In this document: in pieces, positions 36,493-45,002 of the stretch | Numbering within the stretch: position 1 is the first letter of the stretch | How the letters are laid out: each line of letters begins with the position of its first letter | NCBI RefSeq assembly: GCF_021531355.1 | Contig: NZ_JADYTS010000011.1 | Span: forward strand, 1 to 59,870 | DNA from: Leyella stercorea | GTDB lineage: Bacteria > Bacteroidota > Bacteroidia > Bacteroidales > Bacteroidaceae | Direction: 5' to 3' | Length of the DNA stretch: 59,870 nt | The notes under the pieces: model-generated | What the model saw: the letters and a program-made list of their open reading frames with translations, nothing else | The model's database searches: none | What the model was told of the DNA's origin: nothing | Translations under genes and position numbers: made by a program

Positions 36493-37434
36493 TTACTTGA
36501 CGGCTGTTGCCGTCAGTTTCTTCAATGTATTTTGCAGTAGTGTGATACTTGGATTCTTCAGCACTACTCTTTTCTCTTCGTCAAGCAGATATACCGACGG
36601 TACCGACTTGATGTAGTATATGTCGTCGGTGGTGATTTGTCCGTCGGGACTGTAGCCTTCGGTCCATGTGGCGGGCATGCGTGATGTCTTCGTCTTCCAC
36701 ATTTCGGAGTCGCTATAGGGGTATATGGCGAGCACGCTGATGGCTGGCGATGATGTTTCGGGCATTGCCGCTATCTGTGCGGCGGTTTCGTGACAGTGGT
36801 CGCAGTCGGGATCGTAGAAATATAATAAGGTGTATTTTGCTTTCAGATTGTGCAGCTGGTGCAGCTGGTTCTTGCGGTCGATGTACACGAAGTCGGTGGC
36901 TGTGGTGCCTGGAAGATTCTTCTTCAGGTTGCGTGCCATGTATTCGTTGCGTGTGCGTTCGGCCATTGAGGCAAACTTATTTGCCGACATGACGTCGAGA
37001 AACTGGGCGTAGAGCAAGTCGTTGTGTAGCGGCGATTCCGAATCGCCCAAATATTTCTCGGTCAGTGTGGCGAAGTATTCGCGTATGCGTTCGGGTGTAT
37101 TGCTGTCGTCAGCATTAGCTGGCTTGATGTTGTAGAGGTGGTCGGCAAATGCCTTTATGCCGAGAGTGGCAGTCGATGGAGCCACACGCGGCAGCAGGTC
37201 GATGAAATTGGCAAATCCTTGTTCGGTCGTTTCGGGACGGTGCATGAGTGTTGTGTCGGCAAAGTTGAATCGGTCCCAGTAGTGCTCCATTACATACAAG
37301 GCACGCGTCTCGGCAGTGCGCAATGTGTCGGGCACTGTAGGGTAGGGGAATCCATCGGTCTGTTGTGCTGTAGCATTGGTGCATATCAGCATGGCTGTGG
37401 CTACGGCTATGACTGTGAATAATGATTTGCTCAT
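36493..37434 (-). CDS. Secreted thioredoxin-like protein with DUF5106
   Basis: About 313 residues with a signal peptide (VIAVATAMLICTNATAQ). The N-terminal helical region (ALYVMEHYWDRFNFADTTLMHRPETTEQGFANFIDLLPRV; only in part conserved) matches DUF5106, followed by a thioredoxin fold with active site DPDCDHCHE (CDHC) and the cis-Pro segment SVPSVYLLDEEKRV. It is probably a periplasmic thiol-disulfide oxidoreductase of the TlpA type. The ATG at 37434 begins the signal peptide; the frame runs further upstream but across the glmM terminator. Confidence 0.8.
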   Translation of the reverse strand: MSKSLFTVIAVATAMLICTNATAQQTDGFPYPTVPDTLRTAETRALYVMEHYWDRFNFADTTLMHRPETTEQGFANFIDLLPRVAPSTATLGIKAFADHLYNIKPANADDSNTPERIREYFATLTEKYLGDSESPLHNDLLYAQFLDVMSANKFASMAERTRNEYMARNLKKNLPGTTATDFVYIDRKNQLHQLHNLKAKYTLLYFYDPDCDHCHETAAQIAAMPETSSPAISVLAIYPYSDSEMWKTKTSRMPATWTEGYSPDGQITTDDIYYIKSVPSVYLLDEEKRVVLKNPSITLLQNTLKKLTATAVK

Positions 37435-37450
37435 GTCTGTTCGGATATGG

Positions 37451-37497
37451 AAAATGCCGCAACAATCCATTCTTCGTTTTGGATGTTGCGGCATTTT
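37451..37497 (-). terminator. Terminator of glmM
   Basis: AAAATGCCGCAACAATCCA pairs with TGGATGTTGCGGCATTTT (one bulged base), 13 bp behind the glmM stop on the minus strand. Confidence 0.75.
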
Positions 37498-37509
37498 GTA
37501 TTATATTAA

Positions 37510-38895
37510 TTACTGCATGTCGTAAACTACCTGCATGAGCTTCTTGCCCAGTGCGTCAGCCTCTTCCATTGTAGCAGCCTCGCTGTATACACGGATGATA
37601 GGCTCGGTGTTCGACTTGCGCAGGTGAACCCACTTGTCGGGGAAATCAATCTTAACGCCGTCGATGTCAGTAATCTTCTCTTCCTTGAACATTTCCTTCA
37701 CCTTCTCGAGGATTGCGTCGATGTCGGTAGACGGGGTGAGGTCGATGCGGTTCTTGGCAATCTGATAGCTTGGGAATGTAGCACGCAACTCGCTTGCTGT
37801 GCACTTCTTGTGAGCCAGTGAAGAGAGGAACAGAGCGATACCTACCAATGCGTCGCGACCGTAGTGGCTCTCCGGATAGATAACACCACCGTTGCCCTCG
37901 CCGCCGATAACGGCGTGCTCTGCCTTCATCTTAGTTGTAACGTTAACCTCGCCTACAGCCGATGCAGCGTATACGCCACCGTGCTTCTCAGTTACGTCGC
38001 GCAGAGCGCGTGTAGAAGAGAGGTTGCTTACGGTGTTGCCCGGTGTGTGTGAGAGTACGTAGTCGGCTACGCTTACGAGTGTGTATTCCTCGCCGAACAT
38101 CTCGCCGTTCTCGCAGATGAAAGCCAGACGGTCAACGTCGGGGTCAACAACGATACCGAGGTCGTACTTGCCGCTCTTCATCTCGTCCATGATACCCTGA
38201 AGATTCTTCTCCAATGGCTCTGGGTTGTGAGCGAAGTCGCCGTTAGGTGTGCCGTTGAGTATTGTGAACTCTACGCCGAGAGCCTTAAGGAGTTCGGGCA
38301 GGATAACACCACCAACGCTGTTGATAGCGTCAACACATACCTTGAACTTAGCGTTCTTGATAGCCTCTACGTCAGCCAACTTGAGGTCGAGTACGCTCTG
38401 GATGTGACGTGCGTCCATAGAGTCGTCGCGTGTATAGTGGCCCAGATTGTCAACGTCGGCATAGTCGAAATCTTCCTTCTCGGCAATTTCGAGAACCTCG
38501 TTGCCGTTCTCCTTTGTCAGGAATTCGCCCTCGCTGTTGAGCAGCTTCAGAGCGTTCCACTGACGTGGGTTGTGGCTTGCTGTTATGATGATACCACCCA
38601 TAGCGCCAGTCCAGCGTACAGCCAGCTCTGTAGTAGGAGTTGTAGCGAGGTCGATGTCGATAACATCAAGTCCCATACCCATAAGAGTACCGCACACGAT
38701 GTTGCGCACCATGTCGCCAGAGATACGTGCGTCGCGACCAACTACTATCTTGCCGCGTCCTTCGGTCTTGGCATTGCGCTTCATGAATGTAGCGTAGGCA
38801 GTTGTAAACTTAACGATGTCGAGCGGATTGAGTGTGTCGCCCGTAGGTCCGCCGATAGTACCGCGGATACCAGAAATTGACTTGATTAGTGTCAT
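37510..38895 (-). CDS. glmM: Phosphoglucosamine mutase
   Basis: A 461-residue hexosephosphate mutase. It interconverts glucosamine-6-phosphate and -1-phosphate for UDP-GlcNAc and peptidoglycan. Motifs: start SISGIRGTIGG, active-site serine loop ITASHNPRQWNALK, metal loop VVDPDVDRLAFI, sugar loop GGEGNGGVIYP and phosphate loop RKSNTEPIIRVYSEA. The protein is of usual length. Bacteroidales often carry this GlmM/PMM-like form, so phosphomannomutase activity is an alternative, which would also fit mannan use. Confidence 0.88.
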   Translation of the reverse strand: MTLIKSISGIRGTIGGPTGDTLNPLDIVKFTTAYATFMKRNAKTEGRGKIVVGRDARISGDMVRNIVCGTLMGMGLDVIDIDLATTPTTELAVRWTGAMGGIIITASHNPRQWNALKLLNSEGEFLTKENGNEVLEIAEKEDFDYADVDNLGHYTRDDSMDARHIQSVLDLKLADVEAIKNAKFKVCVDAINSVGGVILPELLKALGVEFTILNGTPNGDFAHNPEPLEKNLQGIMDEMKSGKYDLGIVVDPDVDRLAFICENGEMFGEEYTLVSVADYVLSHTPGNTVSNLSSTRALRDVTEKHGGVYAASAVGEVNVTTKMKAEHAVIGGEGNGGVIYPESHYGRDALVGIALFLSSLAHKKCTASELRATFPSYQIAKNRIDLTPSTDIDAILEKVKEMFKEEKITDIDGVKIDFPDKWVHLRKSNTEPIIRVYSEAATMEEADALGKKLMQVVYDMQ

Positions 38896-38972
38896 AGTAA
38901 TGATGTTTTAAATGATTGACTTTAGTCTTTAGTATGTTGGCGGCTGTTGTTGAGTGACCGCCGATTCTGCAA

Positions 38973-39614
38973 TTATGCTCCCTGCTGGTATGTTATCTCG
39001 TACATGCACGGATAGACATTCTGCGAGGCATTGCTTTGTCCCATTGAGTGCGGAACAATCAGTTTCACCTTGGCAATCTCATCGGTTGCTGATGCCGGAC
39101 GGCCAAGCTTGATATAAGTCAGCGGAACGAGCCATCCCGAAGGAACAGCTGTTGAGCTGTATGTATTGTACATCAGACTGCTTTCTTTGTCGAATGTGCC
39201 AGAGAATGTACCTGATGTATTCTTCACTGTCATTTTTTCTACCAACCAGTTGTATGAGTAGATGTTGGTGCATTGCAGTGTCGAGTCTGATTCAAGAATG
39301 TTGTACTCGTTGAATCGGCACAGTATCTTTTCGGTCTTGCCGCTTTCCAGTTTCTTGCCGCATCCCTCGCGCACAATCTGCATATATACGCCAGTGCCTT
39401 CAAACAGCACCCATTCGTTTTTGTCAACGTTTGTGGTCTGGTTTTGTGCGTTGAATACATCCTCAGATATGACCTTTATCTTTTGGTTGGCAATGTATCG
39501 GTTTATAGCCGAGCGTTCCTTCTTTTTCATGTCGGCATAAGTTTCGCTGTCGCTACACGAAGCAAGAGCCACAATGGCTAAGAGTGTGAGCGCTAAGAAT
39601 TTTAACGTCTTCAT
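38973..39614 (-). CDS. DUF4827-like lipoprotein (FKBP-like)
   Basis: About 213 residues. Lipoprotein signal LALTLLAIVALASC, then KKERSAINRYIANQKIKVI and a beta-rich domain with VYMQIVREGCGKKLESGKTEKILCRFNEYNI and VPSGWLVPLTYIKLG, a pattern like the FKBP-related DUF4827 lipoproteins of Bacteroidales. Prolyl-isomerase residues are not evident. The start is set at the ATG at 39614. A TACTTTTG box (minus strand) at 39661-39668 precedes it. Confidence 0.65.
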   Translation of the reverse strand: MKTLKFLALTLLAIVALASCSDSETYADMKKKERSAINRYIANQKIKVISEDVFNAQNQTTNVDKNEWVLFEGTGVYMQIVREGCGKKLESGKTEKILCRFNEYNILESDSTLQCTNIYSYNWLVEKMTVKNTSGTFSGTFDKESSLMYNTYSSTAVPSGWLVPLTYIKLGRPASATDEIAKVKLIVPHSMGQSNASQNVYPCMYEITYQQGA

Positions 39615-39660
39615 CAATTGCTTTTTCTTTTTTATTTGATTGAAATCACTAATTATCGTA

Positions 39661-39668
39661 CAAAAGTA
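39661..39668 (-). promoter_or_regulatory. -7 box of the DUF4827-like gene
   Basis: TACTTTTG on the minus strand, 47 nt upstream of the ATG. Confidence 0.45.
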
Positions 39669-39716
39669 CAAAAATTATATGTAATGTCACCTTGGGTTGA
39701 CAATATTTCACGTTTT

Positions 39717-40757
39717 TTATTTCGTGAGCAGGTCTTTGTATTGCTCAAACGCATTTCTCACTATGCGTTCAGCCTCGTCGAGCGAGCAGTAGAGTCTGCC
39801 GCCGCTGGCGTTGAGATGGCCGCCGCCGTTGAAGAAGTCGGCTGCCATCTTGTTGCAGGGGAAGTCGTCTACCGAGCGTAGCGACACCCAGATGGTGTTG
39901 TCGCGACGGTCGTCCTCGCGCAGCGAAACCGACAGGCGCATGCCTTTTATCTTCAGTGGTTCGTTGACAAGCCCCTCAGCGTCACCCTTGATGAAGTGGA
40001 AGTCGCGCATGTCGCGGCGCGAGATGGTGAAGTAAGAGGCATGAATGTCGCCAAACACGTTCAGCTTCTGGCTCATCAGATAGCCGCGCAGACGTATTGC
40101 CCATGGGCTGAAGTTGTTGAACACGTTGCGGTATATCTTGTCCTTGTCGATGCCCTTGGTCAGCAGTTGGCTGACGATGTAGAATATCTCGGGGCGTGTA
40201 GAGTTGTATGTGAATCCGCCCGTGTCGGTCATCATGCCGCAATATATGCATGCAGCACACTTGCGCGACATCTCTTCGAATCCGCCCAACTGCCATATTA
40301 TACGGAACACGAGTTCGGAGGTGCTCGACATGTGCGGGTGCGACACGGTCAAGACTGTGTCCATGCGTGGGTCGAGGTGGTGGTCGATCATTATCTTCTT
40401 GGCAGGCGACTGCTCCAGAGCGTCCTTCATCTCGTCTACACGGTCGGTGCCGTTGAAGTCGAGGCAGAATACGAGGTCGGCTGAGGCAAGCATCGGGTCG
40501 GCCTTGTCGGCAGCGTGCTTGTCGTAGCGTATGATGCGCTCGGTGCCGGGCATCCACTGAAGAAAGTCGGGATAAGCGTCAGGCACAATGATTTCGGGGT
40601 TCTTGCCGAGTGAGCGCAGATAGTCGGCCCATGCGAGCGACGATCCGATAGCATCGCCGTCAGGCGACTTATGACAACAAATAATAATGTGTTCGGCTGT
40701 GTTGATATATGCCTTGAGTGATTCGGCTTCCGCCGCGGTTAATAATTCTATGCCCAT
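39717..40757 (-). CDS. nrnA: DHH-family phosphoesterase, NrnA type
   Basis: A 346-residue DHH/DHHA1 protein. Motif I is IICCHKSPDGDAIGSSLA, motif II DLVFCLDFNG, the DHH motif is MIDHHLDPR, and motif IV lies in YCGMMTDTGGF. The DHHA1 domain ends in FFNGGGHLNASGGRL. NrnA-type enzymes degrade nanoRNA and pAp, or c-di-AMP derivatives. A TAACTTTG box on the minus strand at 40780-40787 serves as promoter. Confidence 0.88.
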   Translation of the reverse strand: MGIELLTAAEAESLKAYINTAEHIIICCHKSPDGDAIGSSLAWADYLRSLGKNPEIIVPDAYPDFLQWMPGTERIIRYDKHAADKADPMLASADLVFCLDFNGTDRVDEMKDALEQSPAKKIMIDHHLDPRMDTVLTVSHPHMSSTSELVFRIIWQLGGFEEMSRKCAACIYCGMMTDTGGFTYNSTRPEIFYIVSQLLTKGIDKDKIYRNVFNNFSPWAIRLRGYLMSQKLNVFGDIHASYFTISRRDMRDFHFIKGDAEGLVNEPLKIKGMRLSVSLREDDRRDNTIWVSLRSVDDFPCNKMAADFFNGGGHLNASGGRLYCSLDEAERIVRNAFEQYKDLLTK

Positions 40758-40779
40758 TGTTTAAATAATGTATTGGCTG

Positions 40780-40787
40780 CAAAGTTA
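40780..40787 (-). promoter_or_regulatory. -7 box of nrnA
   Basis: TAACTTTG on the minus strand, 23 nt upstream of the ATG. Confidence 0.5.
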
Positions 40788-40839
40788 CAAATTAAGTATG
40801 GTACAGCCAACTTTTTTTTATTTTTGCAACTTTTTTTTG

Positions 40840-40847
40840 TAGCTTTG
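40840..40847 (+). promoter_or_regulatory. -7 box of the GIN-domain gene
   Basis: TAGCTTTG, 37 nt upstream of the ATG at 40884; divergent from nrnA. Confidence 0.5.
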
Positions 40848-40883
40848 CGTCAAATATACGATTAATAATTAATATTTAGTATT

Positions 40884-41705
40884 ATGATGACAGCAAAACG
40901 TATCTTTTCATTCATTGTCTTGGTGACGATGAGTGTTGCATGCATAGCATGCTATTCGAGCAAGGATCTGAAGGCAGACCGTTCTTTCGCGAAACGTGTA
41001 GTTAAGGTTGGCTATTTCTGCAAGATTGAGTCGTACACCTCGGCTGATATAAAGTTTGTTCAAGGCAAGACATCGTCGGTGCGTATTGAGGGAACCAAGA
41101 GTCTGGTAGACAATCTCGACATAAAGCAGAATGGCGAGACTCTTGTTGTTACAACTAAAGGTCGTGGAATGAGGATAGTCGGTCCGGCGCGCCTCACCGT
41201 ATATGTATCGTCGCCCGACATTACTTCTGTCTATCTGAAAGGATCGGGCAATTTTGAAGCGCAAAGCAATATTGACACTGACGCTCTCAATGTAGAACTC
41301 TCTGGTTCGGGTGATGTCGACCTGCGCAAGGTGTTGTGCGACAATATATCGTTGCGCTTGCGTGGCAGCGGTGATGTTGAAGCGCAGGCTGTAGACTGTG
41401 CTGTGGCAAACTTCGAACTGCTTGGCAGCGGCGACCTTGAGGTGAAGATGCTGAAGGCACGCAATGCAAATGCAGCACTCAGAGGCTCGGGCGATCTTGA
41501 CGCTACGCTCAAAGGTGTAGCCGACGTGAAGGCTTCGTTGCAAGGCAGTGGCGACCTCGATCTTGACTTCATCAATTGTGGCAATGCCGATATTGACCTG
41601 CGCGGCAGTGGCGACGTAGAGTTGAAGGGAACGTTGCGCACGCTCAACACCTCAAAGAAAGGTTCGGGCGACATCGACCGTTCTCAGTTGCGTTTGGCAC
41701 GATGA
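40884..41705 (+). CDS. Lipoprotein with GIN domain (DUF2807)
   Basis: A 273-residue protein, lipobox SVACIAC followed by YSSKDL. The whole mature part is a right-handed beta-helix of the head-GIN/DUF2807 family: a conserved entry (VGYFCKIESYTSADIKFVQGKTSSVRIEGTKSLVDN; approximate) and eight successive turns each carrying GSGN or GSGD about 20 residues apart. Such proteins are abundant in Bacteroidetes envelopes; a binding or adhesive role is presumed, not shown. The start could also be the next codon (second Met). Confidence 0.85.
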   Translation: MMTAKRIFSFIVLVTMSVACIACYSSKDLKADRSFAKRVVKVGYFCKIESYTSADIKFVQGKTSSVRIEGTKSLVDNLDIKQNGETLVVTTKGRGMRIVGPARLTVYVSSPDITSVYLKGSGNFEAQSNIDTDALNVELSGSGDVDLRKVLCDNISLRLRGSGDVEAQAVDCAVANFELLGSGDLEVKMLKARNANAALRGSGDLDATLKGVADVKASLQGSGDLDLDFINCGNADIDLRGSGDVELKGTLRTLNTSKKGSGDIDRSQLRLAR

Positions 41706-41726
41706 TGCAACGGCATAAAAACAAAA

Positions 41727-41754
41727 GAGGTTGGTGCAGGAAGCTACCAACCTC
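41727..41754 (+). terminator. Hairpin behind the GIN-domain gene
   Basis: GAGGTTGGT pairs with ACCAACCTC; no strong T run follows. Confidence 0.5.
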
Positions 41755-41872
41755 ATAACTGTTGATTTCGTAAAAATCGAAATCATCAAAAAATGATAAC
41801 GCAAATATATAGCTTATATTCGAACAAAACAAATATTTGCGGTTAAAAAGTGGATTATTTAACAAAATAAGC

Positions 41873-41945
41873 TAATTTTGCAAGTTGTTAAGCATAAAAC
41901 AATGGCAATGCCTGCATTGAACGCTGCGGACATTGCCATTATTTT
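41873..41945 (+). ncRNA. Possible short transcript with its own promoter and hairpin
   Basis: A TAATTTTG box (41873-41880) is followed 20 bp later by an inverted repeat AATGGCAATG / CATTGCCATT (41901-41910, 41931-41940) and ATTTTAATG. This could be a small RNA of about 60 nt or an attenuated leader of the gene at 42001. There is no -33 motif at the proper distance, so confidence is low. Confidence 0.25.
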
Positions 41946-41991
41946 AATGTATGTAAAATTGATTACGAAAATTATTAATTCAGACTATTAT

Positions 41992-41999
41992 TAAATTTG
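41992..41999 (+). promoter_or_regulatory. -7-like box touching the ATG at 42001
   Basis: TAAATTTG ends one base before the ATG. If functional, +1 would fall at or inside the start codon; it could also be a chance match. Confidence 0.3.
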
Positions 42000-42000
42000 T

Positions 42001-42384
42001 ATGGGAAGAAACAAATATTCTGATTCCGAGATTCAGGGCATTGCCAAGCTCCTGCGACTGAAGAACTGTGCCAACCGTGCCAAGCAGAAGGAGATTCGCC
42101 ATAAACTGCGCGTCGAATACGAGTTCAACATCTCCGACTTCAACGTGCCGGGACGTGCCTTTGGCGAGCAGGAACTGTATGACGCCATACATCGTGGCGC
42201 CATACGTATACTCGACGACCAGACCATAGCCGACATGAAGGCAAAGCGTGCACGCGACCGTGAGCGCGACGAGGCTGCCCGAATGCAGGACGCTGTGGCT
42301 GCTGGCGAACAGACCGACTGGCAGGAGGCTATGAAGCAGTGGCAGGAATGGGAGGCAAGCGAGATTAGCAAGATAGACAAGTAG
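42001..42384 (+). CDS. Small charged cytoplasmic protein, unrecognised
   Basis: 127 residues, no signal or membrane segment. The N-terminal part (SDSEIQGIAKLLRLKNCANRAKQKEIRHKLRVEYEFNISDF) looks like a small helical domain with a possible DNA- or RNA-binding character. The C-terminal half is highly charged and helical (MKAKRARDRERDEAARMQDAV...WQEAMKQWQEWEASEI), with three Trp. I think this is a conserved Bacteroidales hypothetical protein but cannot name it. It is convergent with the esterase gene, separated by one base from its stop. Confidence 0.6.
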   Translation: MGRNKYSDSEIQGIAKLLRLKNCANRAKQKEIRHKLRVEYEFNISDFNVPGRAFGEQELYDAIHRGAIRILDDQTIADMKAKRARDRERDEAARMQDAVAAGEQTDWQEAMKQWQEWEASEISKIDK

Positions 42385-42385
42385 T

Positions 42386-43804
42386 CTACAGCTTCACCTG
42401 CACTGCCGCTGGATATATACGGCATGGGTCACCGAATGTAGCCACGCTTTCTGCCATGTTCTGAATGTTTGTCTTGAGTTTGCCTGCAAACACCTTATGT
42501 CCGTTGACAATAATAGTTACCTTGCGGTTCATGTCTACCAGATGCTCGTCGAGGAACACGGTGAACTGCAGGTCGTTGGCTTCCGAGTAGTGGCGCTGTA
42601 TCTTCATGTCGATAGTGTGCCAGTAGGGGTCGGTCTCCAGAATCTCGTATCTCACGGTCTTCACTGTTATGTTGACGGTATTGTCGACGATGTCCATTGT
42701 GTATGTGGAGCGCGACATCGAGTCGAGAGCTGGGCGCTTGTCAACACGCAGATTGTAGAATCCTTGGCGGTGGCGTCCGTGCATTGCAAAGTCCTCCCAC
42801 ATCATGTGCTTGGGGTAGGGGTTGCGTGTAAACTCGCTCAACCATGGTGTCGTGGGGCGATAGTCAATCTGATGGGCGCATTTGGGCACCAGTTCGATGC
42901 GGTGCTTGAACTGGTCGGGGTGCAGAGCCTGCAGACTGTCAAACGCCAGTTTGGTCTCGTAGGTGAAGCGGTTGCGGAAGAACATCTGGTCGTACTCGCC
43001 GGTGAGGAATGAGAATCCGATGTTGGCGCAGTTCTCTACAGGAGCGTTGCGCAGCGGTTCGCCGCCAGCCATTGGTCCGGCAGCCGCCAGATAGTCGGCA
43101 TAGAATGAAGCCAGACGCTGCGAGCCGTATCCGCCTTCCGAGATGCCGAACATATATATACGGTTGGGATTTATTTCGCTCGAGAGCATAGCCATGCGCA
43201 GCAGTTTCTCCCATGCCCATTGCTTCGACTGCTGCCACCAGCGGTAGTAATTGCCCTCATTAGGTATCTGTGGTATGAAGTAAGCTGACGGCGAGTCCTT
43301 GAACATCTGTGCAAGCTTCAGCCCCGTTGTCCACTCCTGCGCCTTGGGTCCCGAACCGTGCATGTATACAAACAGGGGCAGTCCGTTGGCTGGCACAGTC
43401 TCGCCGGCTGCCACTTTCTTGCCATAATAATACGGCATTGTGGCGTTCGGTTCAAGCTGTGCAGGCAACTGCCATTTGCCGGTCTTGGCATCCGACAGGT
43501 TTGGCAGGTTCACCATTATGTTCTTGTCCTGTGCGTTGTTGGCGCGCTTCCATGCCTCCCAAACCATAGTTCTCGACGAGGCTACGTCAGCCGTCTTTAC
43601 CTTGGCGTTGCAGTTGAGCTTGGCATCCTTGCCAGCCAGACGCTCGCCGAAATAATTCTCAATTTCTTTAGCAGTATTCTTGTTGTCGGATTTGGCAGCT
43701 GCCGTTGCGTGTGTGCCAAATCCCAGTGTGGCTGTAAGCAAAGCCACGCCCAGTGTCTTGATTAAAGACCTGTTGTAGATTGTTTGTTTTACGAAAGGTT
43801 TCAT
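42386..43804 (-). CDS. Secreted alpha/beta hydrolase (esterase/PHB-depolymerase-like)
   Basis: About 472 residues with a signal peptide (LLTATLGFGTHATAAAK). The hydrolase core has an oxyanion segment LPLFVYMHGSGP, nucleophile elbow FGISEGGYGSQRLA, Asp region FSFLTGEYDQMF and His in VPKCAHQIDYRPTTPWL. A C-terminal beta domain follows. It resembles secreted esterases of the CE1/PHB-depolymerase group; the substrate is unknown. The start at 43804 fits the signal peptide better than the longer frame. Confidence 0.75.
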   Translation of the reverse strand: MKPFVKQTIYNRSLIKTLGVALLTATLGFGTHATAAAKSDNKNTAKEIENYFGERLAGKDAKLNCNAKVKTADVASSRTMVWEAWKRANNAQDKNIMVNLPNLSDAKTGKWQLPAQLEPNATMPYYYGKKVAAGETVPANGLPLFVYMHGSGPKAQEWTTGLKLAQMFKDSPSAYFIPQIPNEGNYYRWWQQSKQWAWEKLLRMAMLSSEINPNRIYMFGISEGGYGSQRLASFYADYLAAAGPMAGGEPLRNAPVENCANIGFSFLTGEYDQMFFRNRFTYETKLAFDSLQALHPDQFKHRIELVPKCAHQIDYRPTTPWLSEFTRNPYPKHMMWEDFAMHGRHRQGFYNLRVDKRPALDSMSRSTYTMDIVDNTVNITVKTVRYEILETDPYWHTIDMKIQRHYSEANDLQFTVFLDEHLVDMNRKVTIIVNGHKVFAGKLKTNIQNMAESVATFGDPCRIYPAAVQVKL

Positions 43805-43939
43805 TTTTATGGTTATTGTATTTATTTGGCTGTAAAGGTAAATATTAATTTTCAATTCATCACGTGTATTCATATATAAATATACATTTTCATCTCAACA
43901 ATTAATCTATAAAACCACAACGTTGTCGATTTTTATTCG

Positions 43940-43947
43940 TAAATTTG
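43940..43947 (+). promoter_or_regulatory. -7 box of the Rpn-type gene
   Basis: TAAATTTG, 40 nt upstream of the ATG at 43988. Confidence 0.5.
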
Positions 43948-43987
43948 CCATATATAACAATATGTAAACAATAAATATAGTTCCACT

Positions 43988-44863
43988 ATGAGATATCTTG
44001 ACCCTAAAGCCGACCTCACATTCAAGAAGATATTTGGTGAGCATAAGGATTTGCTCATCAGTCTGCTTAACGCCCTGCTGCCATTGGCTGATGACGAGCA
44101 GATAAAGAGCGTTGAGTATCTGTCGCCTGAACTTGTGCCCGACACTTACGTAGGTAAGAACAGTATTGTTGACGTGAGATGTCGTGATGTGAAAAACAGG
44201 CAATTTATTGTAGAAATGCAGATGCTGTGGACAGAGGCGTTCAAACAGCGTGTGCTGTTTAATGCTTCCAAGGCTTTTGTGCGTCAGCTTGACAAAAAGC
44301 GCAAGTATGAAATGTTACAGCCTGTATATTCGCTCAATCTTGTCAACGAGACTTTCATGAAGGAATATCCGGATGAGTTTATCCATAACTACAATGTTGT
44401 GCACGAACTGCATAGCGACGAGATTATCGACGGACTTCATTTCACATTCGTGGAGCTGCCAAAATTCCAGGCTCATTCCATCAAAGAAAAGAAAATGGCT
44501 GTGCTGTGGCTTAGATTTCTGACAGAGATAGATGAGCATACAAAGGAAGTTCCGCAAGAACTGTTGGACAATCCCGAGACCTCTAAAGCACTAAAGGCTG
44601 TAGAAGAATCAGCAATGTCGAAAAATGAGCTTCTTGCCTACGACGACTTTTGGGACAAACTCGGTGCAGAACGCTTGCTTTTTGTCGATTCTAATAGGAG
44701 AAGCATGGAGGAAGGCAGAGCTGAAGGCAGAGCGGAGGGCAGAGCGGAAGGACGTGTTGAGATTGCCAGAAATTTATTAAATATGGGAATGTCAATTGAC
44801 GACATTGCAAAAGCAACTGGTCTGCAGAAACAGGAAATTGAACGATTGAATCCAGTTGTATAA
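43988..44863 (+). CDS. Rpn/PD-(D/E)XK nuclease family protein
   Basis: A 291-residue protein of the Rpn family, often annotated as a transposase-like nuclease. The start MRYLDPKADLTFKKIFGE is typical; the PD-(D/E)XK core is IVDVRCRD...QFIVEMQM (Asp, then Glu-x-Gln). Rpn proteins are linked to DNA cleavage, recombination or phage defence. The C terminus has three to four tandem EGRA units encoded by a 12-bp repeat (44711-44746) and then a small helix-turn-helix-like end (MSIDDIAKATGLQKQEIERLN). No terminal inverted repeats or IS partners are seen, so I do not call it a mobile element. Confidence 0.85.
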   Translation: MRYLDPKADLTFKKIFGEHKDLLISLLNALLPLADDEQIKSVEYLSPELVPDTYVGKNSIVDVRCRDVKNRQFIVEMQMLWTEAFKQRVLFNASKAFVRQLDKKRKYEMLQPVYSLNLVNETFMKEYPDEFIHNYNVVHELHSDEIIDGLHFTFVELPKFQAHSIKEKKMAVLWLRFLTEIDEHTKEVPQELLDNPETSKALKAVEESAMSKNELLAYDDFWDKLGAERLLFVDSNRRSMEEGRAEGRAEGRAEGRVEIARNLLNMGMSIDDIAKATGLQKQEIERLNPVV

Positions 44864-44889
44864 ATAAAATGGGAAAGCCTCGAAAATAA

Positions 44890-44927
44890 AATGAGGGTGT
44901 GTCAAAACAAATTGACACACCCTCATT
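44890..44927. terminator. Bidirectional terminator between the Rpn gene and prfC
   Basis: A perfect 16-bp inverted repeat, AATGAGGGTGTGTCAA / TTGACACACCCTCATT. The convergent genes on both sides can use it. Behind it, 44961-45000 is a short CTTTTTAC repeat. Confidence 0.7.
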
Positions 44928-45002
44928 GCTTTATGTATAGTCTTAGAGACAATAATCTCTTCAGCCTTTTTACCTTTTTACTCTTTTACCTTTTTACTCT
45001 TC

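Noticed and set aside
43988..44863. Insertion sequence around the Rpn/transposase-like gene
   Set aside because: I see no terminal inverted repeats, target duplication or second transposase gene; Rpn proteins are often mislabelled as transposases.
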